The translations under genes were made by a program, and so were the position numbers. Positions 41,054 through 51,487 of a stretch of DNA of 64,000 nucleotides are shown piece by piece (position 1 is the stretch's first letter; each line of letters opens with the position of its first letter). The stretch is from Akanthomyces muscarius (lineage: Eukaryota; Ascomycota; Sordariomycetes; Hypocreales; Cordycipitaceae), in NCBI RefSeq assembly GCF_028009165.1, contig NW_026611614.1, forward strand, positions 1 to 64,000. Reading direction: 5' to 3'. The notes beneath the pieces are model-generated. The model was not told where the DNA came from, ran no database searches, and was given only the letters and a program-made list of their open reading frames with translations.

Positions 41054-42190
41054 ATGGCCGACGTTCCCGATGAGCCGCCGCGCCGCGAGTTGACACCATC
41101 GCTGCCATCGCTGGCGTCTCCGCACACGAATGCGATGCCGCCAACGTGGGGGAAGCGCACAACGCTCGATATACCGACCGAAGCTCTCTACATAGGGCCC
41201 GCCGACGGCCAAACGCCCAAAACATTGTCCGGTTCGCCTTGCACCTCCCAGTCATCGTCCGGTCCGTCTTGCACGCGCAAGACATCGTCAAGTCCGCCTG
41301 CTACGCCGCAAGACCCGATGCTGCGACCCCGAAAACGAACCGAAACATATGCGGGCGCAGGAATACACTCAGACCTAACCGCAGATATGACTACCAAAAA
41401 ACAGCGGCCTCGCCGCCCCCGCTACTCCAACCCCCTCGACACCATAACCCTCTTCAGGAAGCTCCTTAAACTCTCAAAAAGACAGGCGCGAGGGCACCCC
41501 CTCCCTCTCAAATGTCTGGTGCCGCGCCCGAAGCGCTGGGCCGGTGGGCTCGATAGTTCGGCGCCGTCGTCGTTTTGGGAGACGGACCCAGAGGCCTCGC
41601 CGTCGTGGCAAGGCCCCCGCGCCAACGGTCACGGTGGTATCGGCGGTGTCGTGGGCGCGGAGACGCCTGATGATGAACTGGACCCCTCCACCCAGCCCAA
41701 TTGGCTTCTACTGGACTGTATGCCCTCGTCGCCTCCTCCACTTTCCGCGAGCAGCAACACCACGCCGGAAGGGGAGGGGTGGGGGGTACCTATACTTTCC
41801 GGTGCGCCCCTGTCGGCGGTTTGGGACGCGAGCCCCGAGGCCTCACCGTCGTGGCAGGGTCCCCGCGCCGTTGGTCGCGGTGGTGTCGGCGGTGGCCCTA
41901 TCGTGGGTGCGGATACGCCTGATAATCAACTGAATCCCCCCACGCAACCTAATTGGCTTCCTCTACTTTCTGCGAGCAACAGTACCATGCCGGAAGAGGA
42001 GGGGTGGGGGGTGCCTATACTTTCCGATACGCCGCCGTCGCTTCCTCCGCATTCCAGCGCATGCGGCACCAGCGGCGGGAAAGAGGTAAAGGGTGGTTCA
42101 CTAAAGAGGAGGCGGGAGATGAACAATGATACGGAGATTGCGGTATCTTATAATATAGATATAGGGAGGTTCAAGCGGCATAAAAGCTAA
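41054..42190 (+). CDS. Hypothetical Pro/Ser-rich protein with an internal duplication
   Basis: 378 aa from ATG 41054 (G at -3 and +4; the frame extends upstream to a GTG at 41027). Not recognised. The second half has two imperfect repeats of about 85 residues, each with SPSWQGPRA, then GADTPDNQLNP or a variant, QPNWL, and EGWGVPILS. A basic KRRRE motif near the C-terminus could be a nuclear localisation signal. No membrane or secretion signal. It is divergent from the helicase locus at 40546 and could share its upstream region. The repeat and the long open frame support coding, but without homologues this stays tentative. Confidence 0.55.
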   Translation: MADVPDEPPRRELTPSLPSLASPHTNAMPPTWGKRTTLDIPTEALYIGPADGQTPKTLSGSPCTSQSSSGPSCTRKTSSSPPATPQDPMLRPRKRTETYAGAGIHSDLTADMTTKKQRPRRPRYSNPLDTITLFRKLLKLSKRQARGHPLPLKCLVPRPKRWAGGLDSSAPSSFWETDPEASPSWQGPRANGHGGIGGVVGAETPDDELDPSTQPNWLLLDCMPSSPPPLSASSNTTPEGEGWGVPILSGAPLSAVWDASPEASPSWQGPRAVGRGGVGGGPIVGADTPDNQLNPPTQPNWLPLLSASNSTMPEEEGWGVPILSDTPPSLPPHSSACGTSGGKEVKGGSLKRRREMNNDTEIAVSYNIDIGRFKRHKS

Positions 42191-43291
42191 ATAGATCTAT
42201 CTACTTATCCTCGTAAACCAATAGCGAGATACATGCCCTTGATAAAATAGGTGTATAGCACATAAAGGATTATTAGCATAGATTATCAACTCGATAGCGC
42301 ATCGTGATAGTTTGTAGGACTACACCTTTGCCTAGAAGGAAAGAAGTTTGGCATTCCTGATTTATTGCCACCTTGGCCGCGACGGTTGCTTATTCGTATA
42401 ACGCACAAGCTTCAAGTTTAAAACTTACTTTAATGTGGGATGGATGGCCCCAGTATTGATCGCCGCCCCCCTGCGTCGGCTTAATGATGACGGCGCATCT
42501 TTCGAGCCAAGCCTCGTCACCAAAAACTTTCCTAACAAATTCTTACTACTACTGTTTGTACTGCTACAGTTGGAAGATGGTGACAGGAAGAGTATTCCAG
42601 GGGCAACTAGGTCCGTAGTGTTTGTCGTGTGTAATTGTCGCGTGGTTGGGGAGATGTTCGCCGTTTTCTTAACTTTTAGCCCGGTGGCCGATGCCCGGTG
42701 GCCGATGAATCGCGAAACAGTGACGTCGGCCGAGGCGGGCGAGCGCGACGTTTAGTTAACTAGAGCTCAAGGTCCTGTGACAGCGCGCCTAACCGCAAAG
42801 ATGCCAGTTAGTGCACAGTGCCTTTTATGCAACAACGGCGCTCAATAACATTAGACTAATTTACCATATAGATGTGCAGCTATATAATATTCTTATGTGT
42901 TAATATATTACCTGACGTTCTTTAATTTAGTATCTACTTACTTTGCAAACCAACCCGAAATCGGTATCACGGGTGAACACTTACATAACAAATTTAGTGG
43001 GCAGGAGCAGAGAGGGCGAAGATAGTAGATATACGCCGTTAATCGGGTGATGCCCTTGCCATTGTCGCTATCTTGTCCCATGTGCTAATATACTGTTCCC
43101 GTTCAGCCCACAGAAAACGAGTTTTTATGGTTGCTATTAGTCTTTGTCGTTTCAAAACTGGTGGGCAAGGGCGGAACGGGAATGGGTAGAATTGATGCCG
43201 TTCTGACCCTGAGGAAGGCCCGGACGAGCTTGGGCTTGCCTCGGGGCACCAACTTGCGAAGCATGGCGCTACGCTCCCCACTGATGAACAC
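42191..43291. other. Spacer with a short dispersed repeat
   Basis: No gene supported. Bases 42557-42612 (CTACAGTTGGAAGATGGTGA and following) recur at 43990-44040 and, inverted, near 53490-53510. Sequence from about 43100 may belong to the decayed LINE that follows. Confidence 0.4.
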
Positions 43292-43717
43292 TTGCCATCT
43301 GTCTCGTATAGGAAAAGACAGATGAAGAAGCAGATAGCAGTCGATCACCGAGCTTGGTGGGCATCGGTTGAGAGAACGGAGTACCTAAAGCTTGGGCTCA
43401 GTGCCGAGCTGAAGAAACTACCAGAACTCAGCCTTCCCCGCCGCCTGCTCGGCTATCTTCTGACTGCGCGATCAAAACACGGTGACTTTACGGAATACCA
43501 CGAGAGATTCCACCCAGGACAGGCGCCGCTAGAGTGCCCTTACGGGCGCCAAAAGTCGCCTACCCATCTTTTCTACTACAGGAAAGTCCCTGGCCATCTC
43601 CGGGTTCGGCTAGACCCCGACCCAGAGACGGCGATAGGAAAATTCCTCGGTAGATCCTACAAGGTGTACGTGCGCATTACCGACTTCTATTATTCGAAGA
43701 TCAATAAACGCATATAG
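43292..43717 (+). pseudogene. 3' remnant of a Tad1-like LINE ORF
   Basis: A 141-codon frame with LPRRLLGYLLTARSKHGDF, YHERF, then ECPYGRQKSPTHLFYY, which resembles the end of fungal Tad1-type LINE polyproteins: an Arg-rich post-RNase H segment with a C-x-C-G...H...C zinc knuckle. The first Cys pair and last Cys appear changed (CPYG, FYYR), as expected of a relic. The reverse transcriptase is absent. Confidence 0.6.
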
Positions 43718-43839
43718 CACCAAGTAGGATATACAAGCGTGGCGCGCTCTATACAGTATACAGCCCGAGTAGTTGACGCTACTCGTAAAACCACCATCCA
43801 TTTCCTTTGTGTTCGGCGATATACGCCACTGATAGCAGG

Positions 43840-44040
43840 GCTCCCGCTGGTCCCCGTACAAAGACCAGGAGACAAAAGTTGCTGGCGCAACGCGTCCGCG
43901 GGTGCGACCGCGGGCGCATAACGCCGGCATCATCGTGATCCCGCTGACGGGTATCGATTCAGACAGACATATGCCATTAGGCGCGAAACTGCTACAGTTG
44001 GAGGATGATGGCAGGAAAAGTATTCCAGGGGCAACTAGTG
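43840..44040. repeat. Dispersed repeat, inverted relative to 53490-53650
   Basis: Shares ATCGTGATCCCGCTGACGGG, GACAGACATATGCC, GCGAAACTGCTACAG and GGTCCCCGTA blocks with the reverse strand at 53490-53650. Part recurs at 42557-42612. It is an unclassified transposon fragment or duplicated gene piece; no intact ORF. Confidence 0.7.
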
Positions 44041-44683
44041 AGAGCATGAGATTTGGGAGGCAGCTGCAGCAGATTACGAGGCGCGAGAAGCACTGTATTC
44101 TGTCAAGTAGGAATTTCTTTACCCTGCTTGGGGCCCCTCTATCCCCAAAAGGATAGTGCATCGATGTGATGCGGGACAGTGCATACCCACGCGGACGGGA
44201 TAGCCTCTCGCCGGGAAAGCAACGAAACCAGGCAGCCAATCGCTACCCCACTCACTAAGCGGGCGTGTCCTCCCTTCACACAAAGGCCGCCTTGAAGGAA
44301 CAGTGCCGAGGCCGTCAAGCGTCCCAACGTCGTGCTTCCCATTCATGAGCATGTTAGCCCAGCTGGTCGGCATTCACGTGCAATTAGATCAGCAAAATCA
44401 TCATGTATTGACCAAAACCCTACTATCATTGCCAATGTGTGGATTGGCTAATATCTGCATGTACCAAGGGTAAAAGACTCGAGACAAATCATAACGAACC
44501 ATTCAAATCCCGAAAAAAATACACAAATCCGGAATGAAAAGGAAGAATGCATGGGGTATTGCTATCACTTGCCTCAGCTCAACCGAAGCGCAGATGCTGA
44601 AAGTAAGCTGAAAGAAGAGGTAAACGTACAGTACATAGTACGGTTACGACGGAGCATAACGGTCACGGTAGCCAGTCCGGAAA

Positions 44684-44899
44684 CATCGCACGCTGTAATC
44701 GCTCTCTTGTCGCTACGTGGTCGTCTCTTCTACTGCAGAAAGATCCCTGGCAGTCTCGACTGAACTCCGACCGGGAGATGGTAATAGGGAACTTCCTCGG
44801 TGGATCCATCCGACTATCATGGTGCTACAGTGGGTCCCAGGTAATTCCGCTCGCGATAATTTCGAGAGGGGTACCGGTACCTTCCACCAGATATTTTAA
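44684..44899 (+). pseudogene. Second, more decayed Tad1-like LINE remnant
   Basis: Reads LFYCRKIPGSL, stop, LRPGDGNREL, which parallels HLFYYRKVPGHL and LDPDPETAIGKFLG of the copy at 43292-43717 at both DNA and protein level. Only a fragment. Confidence 0.5.
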
Positions 44900-45000
44900 A
44901 CGCCTATAGCGCCACTAATAGTGTAAAAAAAAACAAATCATATTAGGAATAAAGAAAGTATCGAATTCTGCGTCGATTAGTGTAATTAATACTTTGTGTA

Positions 45001-46567
45001 CTATCCTCTATTGCTGTGGAGAGCCTGAATACGGTGTGGCATCGTCGAGATAAGCTGGTAAAGAAGGTCATCGCCAAAATCCTCCCAGCACTCCACAGCA
45101 GCCCTTTCTAATAAATTAAATAATTCAGGCGTGTTCGGCATATCATCAAGCTCAGGATAGCAGTCAATAATTTTTTCCTTAAGCAATACCCAGACGTTCT
45201 CGATAGGGTTAAGATCGGGCGAATAAGGCGGCCAGTCCATAATATCAACGCCAGTACCTAGAGCAAACTCACGCAACTAATTTCGGACTCTATGAGCTGT
45301 ATGCGTAGGAGCGTTATCCTACATAAATATGTTTCCTGGTTCTAGAATTGTAGGCAATTCTGACAGCAGGACGTCAAGTACTAATCGTAAAGAGACACCA
45401 CCTCGGCGGGAGAGAGGATCGCCTTGCATCACGATTAAAGACGATCTCCTATACGCGCTAACTGCGCCCCAAAACATTAAAGAATCGCTACCCTAGGGCG
45501 CCTTTGGCTGGACTCTATCCTCATCAAATCTCTCGTCCTATGCCCTATTAGTTATTAAGTTATAGCTGATTCTCTAGAGGGTTACTAAAACACACCTTTT
45601 AAGTAAAACACCACTTTATCTTTACGTTATTACCACGCGCCATAGAGACCTCATCAGAAAAAAAACAGCGTACCCAGAAAGAGATTGGCTCCCCGAGATA
45701 CTCTCGTGTAAATCTCTGACGAGTTGCTACTGTGATGCCGGATAACGCGCTCAATGCGTGCGCGCCACACTGCCCTTATATTGTAACTATAAAAGCCTGA
45801 TACCCTGTAGCAGGTAGCAGAAGAACAACCTTTTTTCCCTTAACATAATACATTTTTGAAATACTGCGATTGATTTATTGCAAAGCCCTGCATTTGCGGG
45901 CAGGAATTGCCCTTCCGGGCATCCCCCTTCGACCTACGATAACGACTCATTGTTGAGGCCCCCGCCACAACGCGCGAGACGCGAATTCGACCTACGCAGA
46001 GCAACTCAACCTGAATTGACTTAATTCTTAAAGATCGCGATTAATCACTCGAAGGCGCCTTTTGTTATACCGATATTCAACACACAACCCTCACGGGAGT
46101 AATACCTTGATATTGGAGCATGTGGAATATTTCTACGAGTCAGCGCACGGCTTTGCTTGGTGTTTGTGTTCCCAGAATCACACTACATGTCCAGTTATCA
46201 ATCTGGGCTGTCGAATTACGCGCTTATAGAGGATACCCCAGCTTTTCAAGTAGCCGATTAGAGTCGTCACAGAACAACGAATATTTGCCCGTTCAATAAG
46301 AATTCTATCTTAGATAGAAGGCTCTTCATCAAGAATTCGTATAATACGTCTTTTATCGCGTTCAGATATCTTCTTTAGCTGCCCAGGGCGGGGTCTATCC
46401 CGACCCTTAATTTGGCGTTCATCGCGTGTCGCGATGCCAGAGACGCTCCCTTTCAGTACACGCTCCATACGCGCCACGTCTTCGCAAGAATAACCGATAG
46501 ACTGGAGGCGCCATACCTTTCCCCTCTTATAAGGACTATAATTAGGATTTTGAGTGTATCTAGGCAT
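45001..46567 (-). pseudogene. Tc1/mariner transposase, broken by stop codons
   Basis: The N-terminal piece (46310-46567, from ATG 46567) has a homeodomain-like helix-turn-helix with YKRGKVWRLQSIGYSCEDVA and a basic RPRPGQ segment. The C-terminal piece (45001-45300) has the DDE signature: DNAPTHTAHRVRN followed by DWPPYSPDLNPIENVW. Between FM and DNAP, and between RN and LREF, the frame has TAG codons where CAG and TGG would be expected; both are RIP-type changes on opposite strands. No clear terminal inverted repeats were found in the flanks. Inactive copy. Confidence 0.85.
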
Positions 46568-47160
46568 CGTGGCGGGGGATAATTATAGTTACAAAGTCGA
46601 GTGTTGATTTTCTACGGGACGCGTTTTGGTACTAGTACATAATTTTGGTGTTTTGCGAGCGGAATTACCTGGACCCACTGATATGTTGGGCAAGCTATGG
46701 AACGCTTCCATAGACTGCAGCAACGCATAGGCTTCGTGGTGCGCTAGTATTATGTGGTGCGATCAATATATGTACGTCAATATACTTGGTCTTCTGGATC
46801 GGTGTCGCTGCCCACGACCGCACTGTGCCAGAAGTAGCTTATTCCCAGCCTTAAGGCTGACAGTTGTTGGGACTGGACGATCATGCTGTAGCGTTGCTGC
46901 TTGGAGCTCACGATCAATAGATCCCGCCTTCTGCGCGAAGTCGGCAGTTGAACAAGGGCACGATGGGACTACTATTTCGCCGCTTTTTGAACAAGCTCAG
47001 CCTTGTCCAAAATTTGATGAGTGGAAAATGCTTAGACATTGTGTTTGTGTGCAAATGACATCACCCAATCAGCGTGTACTGTGCGTAGCCGAGTTGCCCA
47101 TGCCAGTTTACAGCACGTTACCACCCCCGCTAGGAGGAAGAAGGGATCCAGGGGACAGGG
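46568..47160. other. Spacer, no supported gene
   Basis: A 149-codon plus-strand frame (46752-47201) overlaps the presumed promoter of the BTB gene and has no recognisable domain, so it is not called. Confidence 0.4.
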
Positions 47161-47280
47161 AGTCGTCTACGTATAAACGCCAGGGCAGCCTCGCAATCTG
47201 AATCCGCTACCCCGCACCGATCACTTCTGTGCCTCCCTGTTCACCTACCAACGCACTTCTTCCAAATCACGAAAGGCATC
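47161..47280 (+). promoter_or_regulatory. Probable promoter and leader of the BTB gene
   Basis: GTATAAACG at about 47171 is a TATA-like box. It is followed by a C/T-rich leader (CACTTCTGTGCCTCCCTG and onward) up to ATG 47281, a typical fungal arrangement. Confidence 0.5.
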
Positions 47281-48138
47281 ATGGCTGATGTTCCATTTCA
47301 CAACATTCTCAGGTCACCTCGACTTTTTCGATTCCTTGTTGGGCCGGACAAGCAGGAATTCTTTATTCATGCTTCCCTAGTCGCAAGCCAGTCTAAAGTC
47401 CTCGATAGTCTTGTGAATGGAGCCATGAAAGAAGCCGAGGACGGATGCACCGCATGGGAGAATGTCTCCGAGGATACCTTCGTTCGATTTGGGCAGTATA
47501 TATACACCGGCGATTATCAAGGAGCTGCGCCGCTTACGCCACCAGTCGTGGAAGGGCTTGACACCGCAGCAGCTGACGAAGACCCTTTAGCTGAGAACCT
47601 CGAGGACCTATGTGTAAATACGCCCAGAAATGAAACAACAAAGAAGAAATCCAAGTCATCTCCCATTGCCGTTGCTGAGCCCAGCTCCTGCCGTACGAAT
47701 GCACTTCTCAGCACGAAAGCGACATGGAGCGAATTCAAGAGCCTTCGATCATACGAATGCAGCGGTGGCTGCTATTCTCTTCCCACCGACAACGACCACT
47801 ACTCAATAGAATACGAGGAGGTGTTTCTTTCGCACGCGCGCGTACACGCACTGGCTGAATACTACATGATCGAGCCGCTCGCGCAGCTTTCTCTGCACAA
47901 GCTACACAAGATCTTATGCCATTTCAGGCTGTACAGGAAGCGAAAACGCGATATTGTGGCGTTGCTTACCTTCTGTTACGAGGAGGACGCGTACCCACAG
48001 CTGCGCGACCTGGTGAACGCCTACGCTGCTTGTTATTTCAAGGATTTATGGCAGAATGCGGAGTTCCGAGATTTTTTTGCTTCTCGTGCGGACTTTTCAC
48101 TGGCAATCACGGGGAATGTTGTGGACAGAATGAACTGA
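47281..48138 (+). CDS. BTB/POZ domain protein
   Basis: 285 aa, ATG 47281 in good context (GGCATCATGG). Residues about 15-80 follow the BTB pattern: RFLVGPDKQEFFIHASLVASQSKVLDSLVNG, then WENVSEDTFVRFGQYIYTGDY. A lysine-rich linker follows near residue 120, and a C-terminal helical part with HARVHALAEYYMIEPLAQLSLHKLHKIL completes the architecture common in fungal BTB proteins. Such proteins dimerise and may act as adaptors for ubiquitin ligases, but the target is unknown. This is the most ordinary single-copy-looking gene in the window; no frame damage. Confidence 0.88.
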   Translation: MADVPFHNILRSPRLFRFLVGPDKQEFFIHASLVASQSKVLDSLVNGAMKEAEDGCTAWENVSEDTFVRFGQYIYTGDYQGAAPLTPPVVEGLDTAAADEDPLAENLEDLCVNTPRNETTKKKSKSSPIAVAEPSSCRTNALLSTKATWSEFKSLRSYECSGGCYSLPTDNDHYSIEYEEVFLSHARVHALAEYYMIEPLAQLSLHKLHKILCHFRLYRKRKRDIVALLTFCYEEDAYPQLRDLVNAYAACYFKDLWQNAEFRDFFASRADFSLAITGNVVDRMN

Positions 48139-48469
48139 GCTGGGATGGCGCCCGTCCTAATACCTCAGCAGATCCCCCTCATCGCCACAGATAAATCACT
48201 GTTTGCAGGGAGACTCGAAGTAAACTTGATCGATGTGCCGTGCCTGACTGTGCCGTGCCTCGCTATGCAGTGAGCGGCACCTGCAATCGGATCTCGGCAG
48301 TATAGGCTTTAGGGCAATGCTTAGGCTGTAGTTGATGACTTGAAGTTGGAGCATCATGCAGGGGGGGGACATTGTACTGAGTCAAAGACAATACGCAAAA
48401 TCTAGGCACATTCTGGTCTCCCTTAATTTTTCATGCGTGATAGGATTTTCATAGGGCCCCAAGGCAAAC

Positions 48470-48713
48470 TGTCACGGGTTAGACCCTGAAGAAGGCTCGG
48501 GCGGAAGCCCTCGTTGCGTCGTCACGATAAGATGGAGCGCGACCGCGCGGTCGCGCTGCCCTTGCGCAACCGTTACCTGCTCAACCGATGCATGGTCAGT
48601 GCGCCGACGATATTCCAGGAGAGATCCAGGGAATCTCTCCTCTTGGCTCTTCAATACTTCCTCTTTGTTACAAGATCGTTAGTTAGATTGAATAAATCTT
48701 CCAAACCCTCACA
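48470..48713. mobile_element. Solo LTR of a Ty3/gypsy chromovirus, with 5-bp target duplication
   Basis: Starts TGTCACGGGTTAG and ends CCCTCACA. It is flanked by CAAAC on both sides (48465-48469 and 48714-48718). It matches the LTR at 58161-58405 over its whole length, and that copy is preceded by a chromodomain integrase end, which identifies the family. Confidence 0.92.
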
Positions 48714-49408
48714 CAAACTCACCATGTACATGCCAGTATTTCTCACTATTCACTGAGATATTACGAAATATACTGGGCGGCGCAGAAATAGTGCCACCCA
48801 AGGCGCCAAGTTCACGCATGCGGACCTCACACTAGATTCAGACAGCATGGATTAGCCCATTGATACCGCTGAGGCAATTGGCAGGCTGCTATCGTGGCGC
48901 TTATACCAGACGGAGCCTGCAACTTGCCACTTAGCCTCGGCGCGTCGCTGAAATGTCGCCCAGAGAAACTCGTTCGTGCGAGTCTTGCCATGCAATTAAA
49001 GAAGAACAAAATATCGAGGTATAGAGAACGTCAATATTAAGCATCCAAGATGATTGTGCTTGATGATCCGGGGATTTGAACATCGCAGATTCCAACACAC
49101 AGATTCCTAGTAAAGAAAGCAGATCAATACAACCTCACCATGCGCACTGATACCAGTTATCCAGGCCCGCAAAGAAACAAATCTGCCGTGGCGTCGCATT
49201 AGCGTGTGCTGTTCTCCCCATCCTCAGCCGCTCAGCCCCCATCGGATGTTAAAAGTCTTCATTGAGGGCCGGCAATTTTTTCTTCTTCTGCCACAGCGAT
49301 GGCAGCAGGGGCTTTTGGGCAGCACTCGCCGCCATTGGTGACTTTCCATTGCCGTTAATTTTGCAAACCGCTAACTTCGGGTTGCCGAAGCGTTCTCGCA
49401 AGCTAGCC
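48714..49408. other. Spacer, nothing recognised
   Basis: Only short frames without domains. A frame at 49249-49545 on the minus strand overlaps the next hypothetical gene in another frame and could be a following exon, but no convincing splice pair was found. Confidence 0.35.
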
Positions 49409-49729
49409 TCAAGTAAAGCCATATTGGCGATTGGTCGGGGAGGGGATGAACGTTGACTGCAGCCATTGGAAGAGCTTGAGGCAAAACACATGTCGCTTGT
49501 ATACCTGCTTTTTTTCTTTGCTCTGGAACAACTTGGCGGCTTCAATTCTTCCAGCGACTATGGTGTTTAGGTTCGACGCCCTCTCCTCGGGACAGGTTTT
49601 GGGTTGGATGGACCATGTTGCGTCCCAGCAGCCCTGTAGCCGCTGCGGATGCGCAGTTCCCAGGAGCCACTCGGTGAGATCGACCTGTGCCTTGTCGTAC
49701 TCGCTGTAAATGTTTTTGTAGCCTGTCAT
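49409..49729 (-). CDS. Small hypothetical protein
   Basis: 106 aa from ATG 49729. Starts MTGYKNIYSEYDKAQVDLTEWLLGTA, which loosely resembles the YK..T..F..WL start of a fungal domain found upstream of ankyrin or ATPase proteins (DUF6604-like). The resemblance is weak. The frame is short and could be the first exon of a longer decayed gene. Confidence 0.3.
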   Translation of the reverse strand: MTGYKNIYSEYDKAQVDLTEWLLGTAHPQRLQGCWDATWSIQPKTCPEERASNLNTIVAGRIEAAKLFQSKEKKQVYKRHVFCLKLFQWLQSTFIPSPTNRQYGFT

Positions 49730-50467
49730 ACTTATACTGTCAAGGTGATCGACTTTCGTTTGTGGAGGTTACTGAACGAGTGCTGGATGAGGCGAGGTGG
49801 GATAGTCGTAAATGTACGAGGGCGGGGGACGCGCTTGGCGTGGATACGTACCTTTTGTTGACGAGGCACGGTAGTCAGGTATGGTCATATCTGTTTGGTA
49901 GCTTCACTTAATAAAGTACCCTGTGTAGCTGTCCCGGTATCCAGTAGACTTGCCAGAGTTGGACACTTCTGCAGATACAAATTGTTATCCCCTCAGCTTA
50001 TCTAGTCTTTCTTCGCTGTGCGCGCTACCTAGGAGTTGGGCTCTTACGTCCTGTGCTCCATGGCCGGCAAGTCAGGCTTTTTGGCCGCGGCAGGAGGGCA
50101 TCTACTAAAACCAGCAGCTTAAAAGCGGCGCAAATTTACGGAGATTACGCGATGTGATATATACTCACACGATCCAAAGTGATCCTGCCATGGATTGGCC
50201 ACCCCAAAGCAATCAAATGTTGCACTTCTGCTTCTCCAAGTTTTCAAGCGCTGCACATAATGATACCACTTGTTCATCTAGTTCAAATGAGATTACGCTT
50301 ACGTGGACGCAATACTCTGCACAACGATTGGAACCGCCTAACCTTCAACCTTGATGCGCCACCAGCAATGATGTATTCATCAATCACTGTGAGGAACATC
50401 GTGCAGGCGTAAGTCGATTCCAGCGGGCAGTGCCCCCGTCATACGCGGAGCGCGGGCATCGCCAGTA
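49730..50467. other. Spacer, nothing recognised
   Basis: Short overlapping frames on both strands; none is supported. Confidence 0.35.
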
Positions 50468-50653
50468 TCAGCGGATGTTGGCTCTTTTCCTGGACGCGGC
50501 AATGAAAGGGCAAGATGTGCACTGAAACCCTTCTTCTACCGGAATCGCAGGCTGCGGCGCCCGACCGTTCAACGGCAGCTGGACGATTTTCGGATTGTTT
50601 GCCTGCCCTGTGTCTAAGTAGCCTTCGATATCTTGCAAATCAGCACCTTTCAC
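50468..50653 (-). pseudogene. OrsD-like zinc-finger relic of the helicase family
   Basis: The segment GADLQDIEGYLDTGQANNPK and PAIPVEEGFQCTSCPFIAASRKRANI aligns closely with residues 40-110 of the protein at 38669-40546 (IQEYLALSTANDPK, PVIPVERGFQCQGCPFITTSEKNANL). Stops flank it on both sides and no other module is present. It is a seventh, fragmentary member of the family, 10 kb inside the main cluster. Confidence 0.8.
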
Positions 50654-50837
50654 CTAATGTTTTTTCTTAAACAGTGAACGCGCCTACAGTAGGACACTGT
50701 TGAGGGGTTGTCTCTTATCGGCGTAGCAAGTCTCCACTTTCGATTTCAGTTTTTAAACGCTGGGACAGAGGCGAGTAACGCGACCGAGAAAGAGTGAATT
50801 TGATGCTGGCTAATTATACATTGTTTTGTGCGGCTAT

Positions 50838-51487
50838 CTAACCACCGTGCTGAGTTCTCATGTGCCTCGTCAGGCTATCCCGATGCGCGGTGCCTTTGAT
50901 GGCCATATTTGTCCGGCACGATGATACATTGCAGTACCACCGTTTTTGCTCAGAGCTATCGACATGCCGCGCGTTAAAATGGCTGTGAAGATCCTCTTTG
51001 AGGCCGAAGAGCTTGCCACACCCGGTCGCCTGGCACTTGAAACGCCGCTCATGTTTTGTCGTATAGTGTCGCCTGCTTGGCTGCGTAAGCGCGGCTGCTT
51101 AATTGATGAGAAACGGCTCGAGGACACTCACGTCAACTGCTTCTGAGACGGAAAAGTTTCCGGGCACTCGCGGCACTGATGTAACCTTGGCGCAGCGTCG
51201 GCCTGCCAGATTTCATAGTTGGTTTGCTGGTCGTTGCTGTTTGTGAAAAGATTTATAGGCCATTGATTTGTTTCAAACGGTTCGTCCTGTCCAGCGGGCT
51301 CCGTGGGCTGCGCAGTCGATGCTGCGTGATGCTCCTCATACTCGGGAAGGGGACCACCGCTGCCAGAGGCAATCCACCACGGATCCACATGAGAGCCATA
51401 AAAAGATTCAGATAAGTGTGTAGAAGAAGTTGTTTTAGACCCAAGTGGTTCTGGCGGAACTTGACTAGAGATGAAGCCTTTGCTTTA
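50838..51487 (-). CDS. C2H2 zinc-finger protein, at least two exons
   Basis: Exon 51132-51487 ends ...HQCRECPETFPSQKQLT at a GTGAGT donor. A 59-bp intron (51073-51131) with acceptor AAGCAG and a CTTAC branch-like site follows. Exon 50838-51072 continues RHYTTKHERRFKC. Three fingers result: CREC...H...H spanning the intron, CQATGC...H-x4-H, and CNVSSC...H-x4-H, ending in HGG and TAG. The 5' exon frame is open back to a TAA at about 51488 but has no ATG in frame, so a further upstream exon, perhaps in the pyrimidine-rich region before 51700, must hold the start. Probably a sequence-specific DNA-binding regulator, acting in the nucleus. Confidence 0.72.
51073..51131 (-). other. Predicted 59-bp intron in the zinc-finger gene
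   Basis: GTGAGT donor, AAGCAG acceptor, CGCTTAC branch-like motif near the 3' end. Removal reconstitutes a C-x2-C-x12-H-x4-H finger. Confidence 0.8.

Noticed and set aside
43610..44239. 209-codon minus-strand ORF
   Set aside because: Runs across a dispersed repeat and antisense to the Tad1-like remnant; composition does not look coding.
44900..46700. Terminal inverted repeats for the Tc1/mariner relic
   Set aside because: Flanks were compared by eye and no convincing matching ends were found.
46752..47201. 149-codon ORF upstream of the BTB gene
   Set aside because: Overlaps the likely promoter and leader; no recognisable domain.
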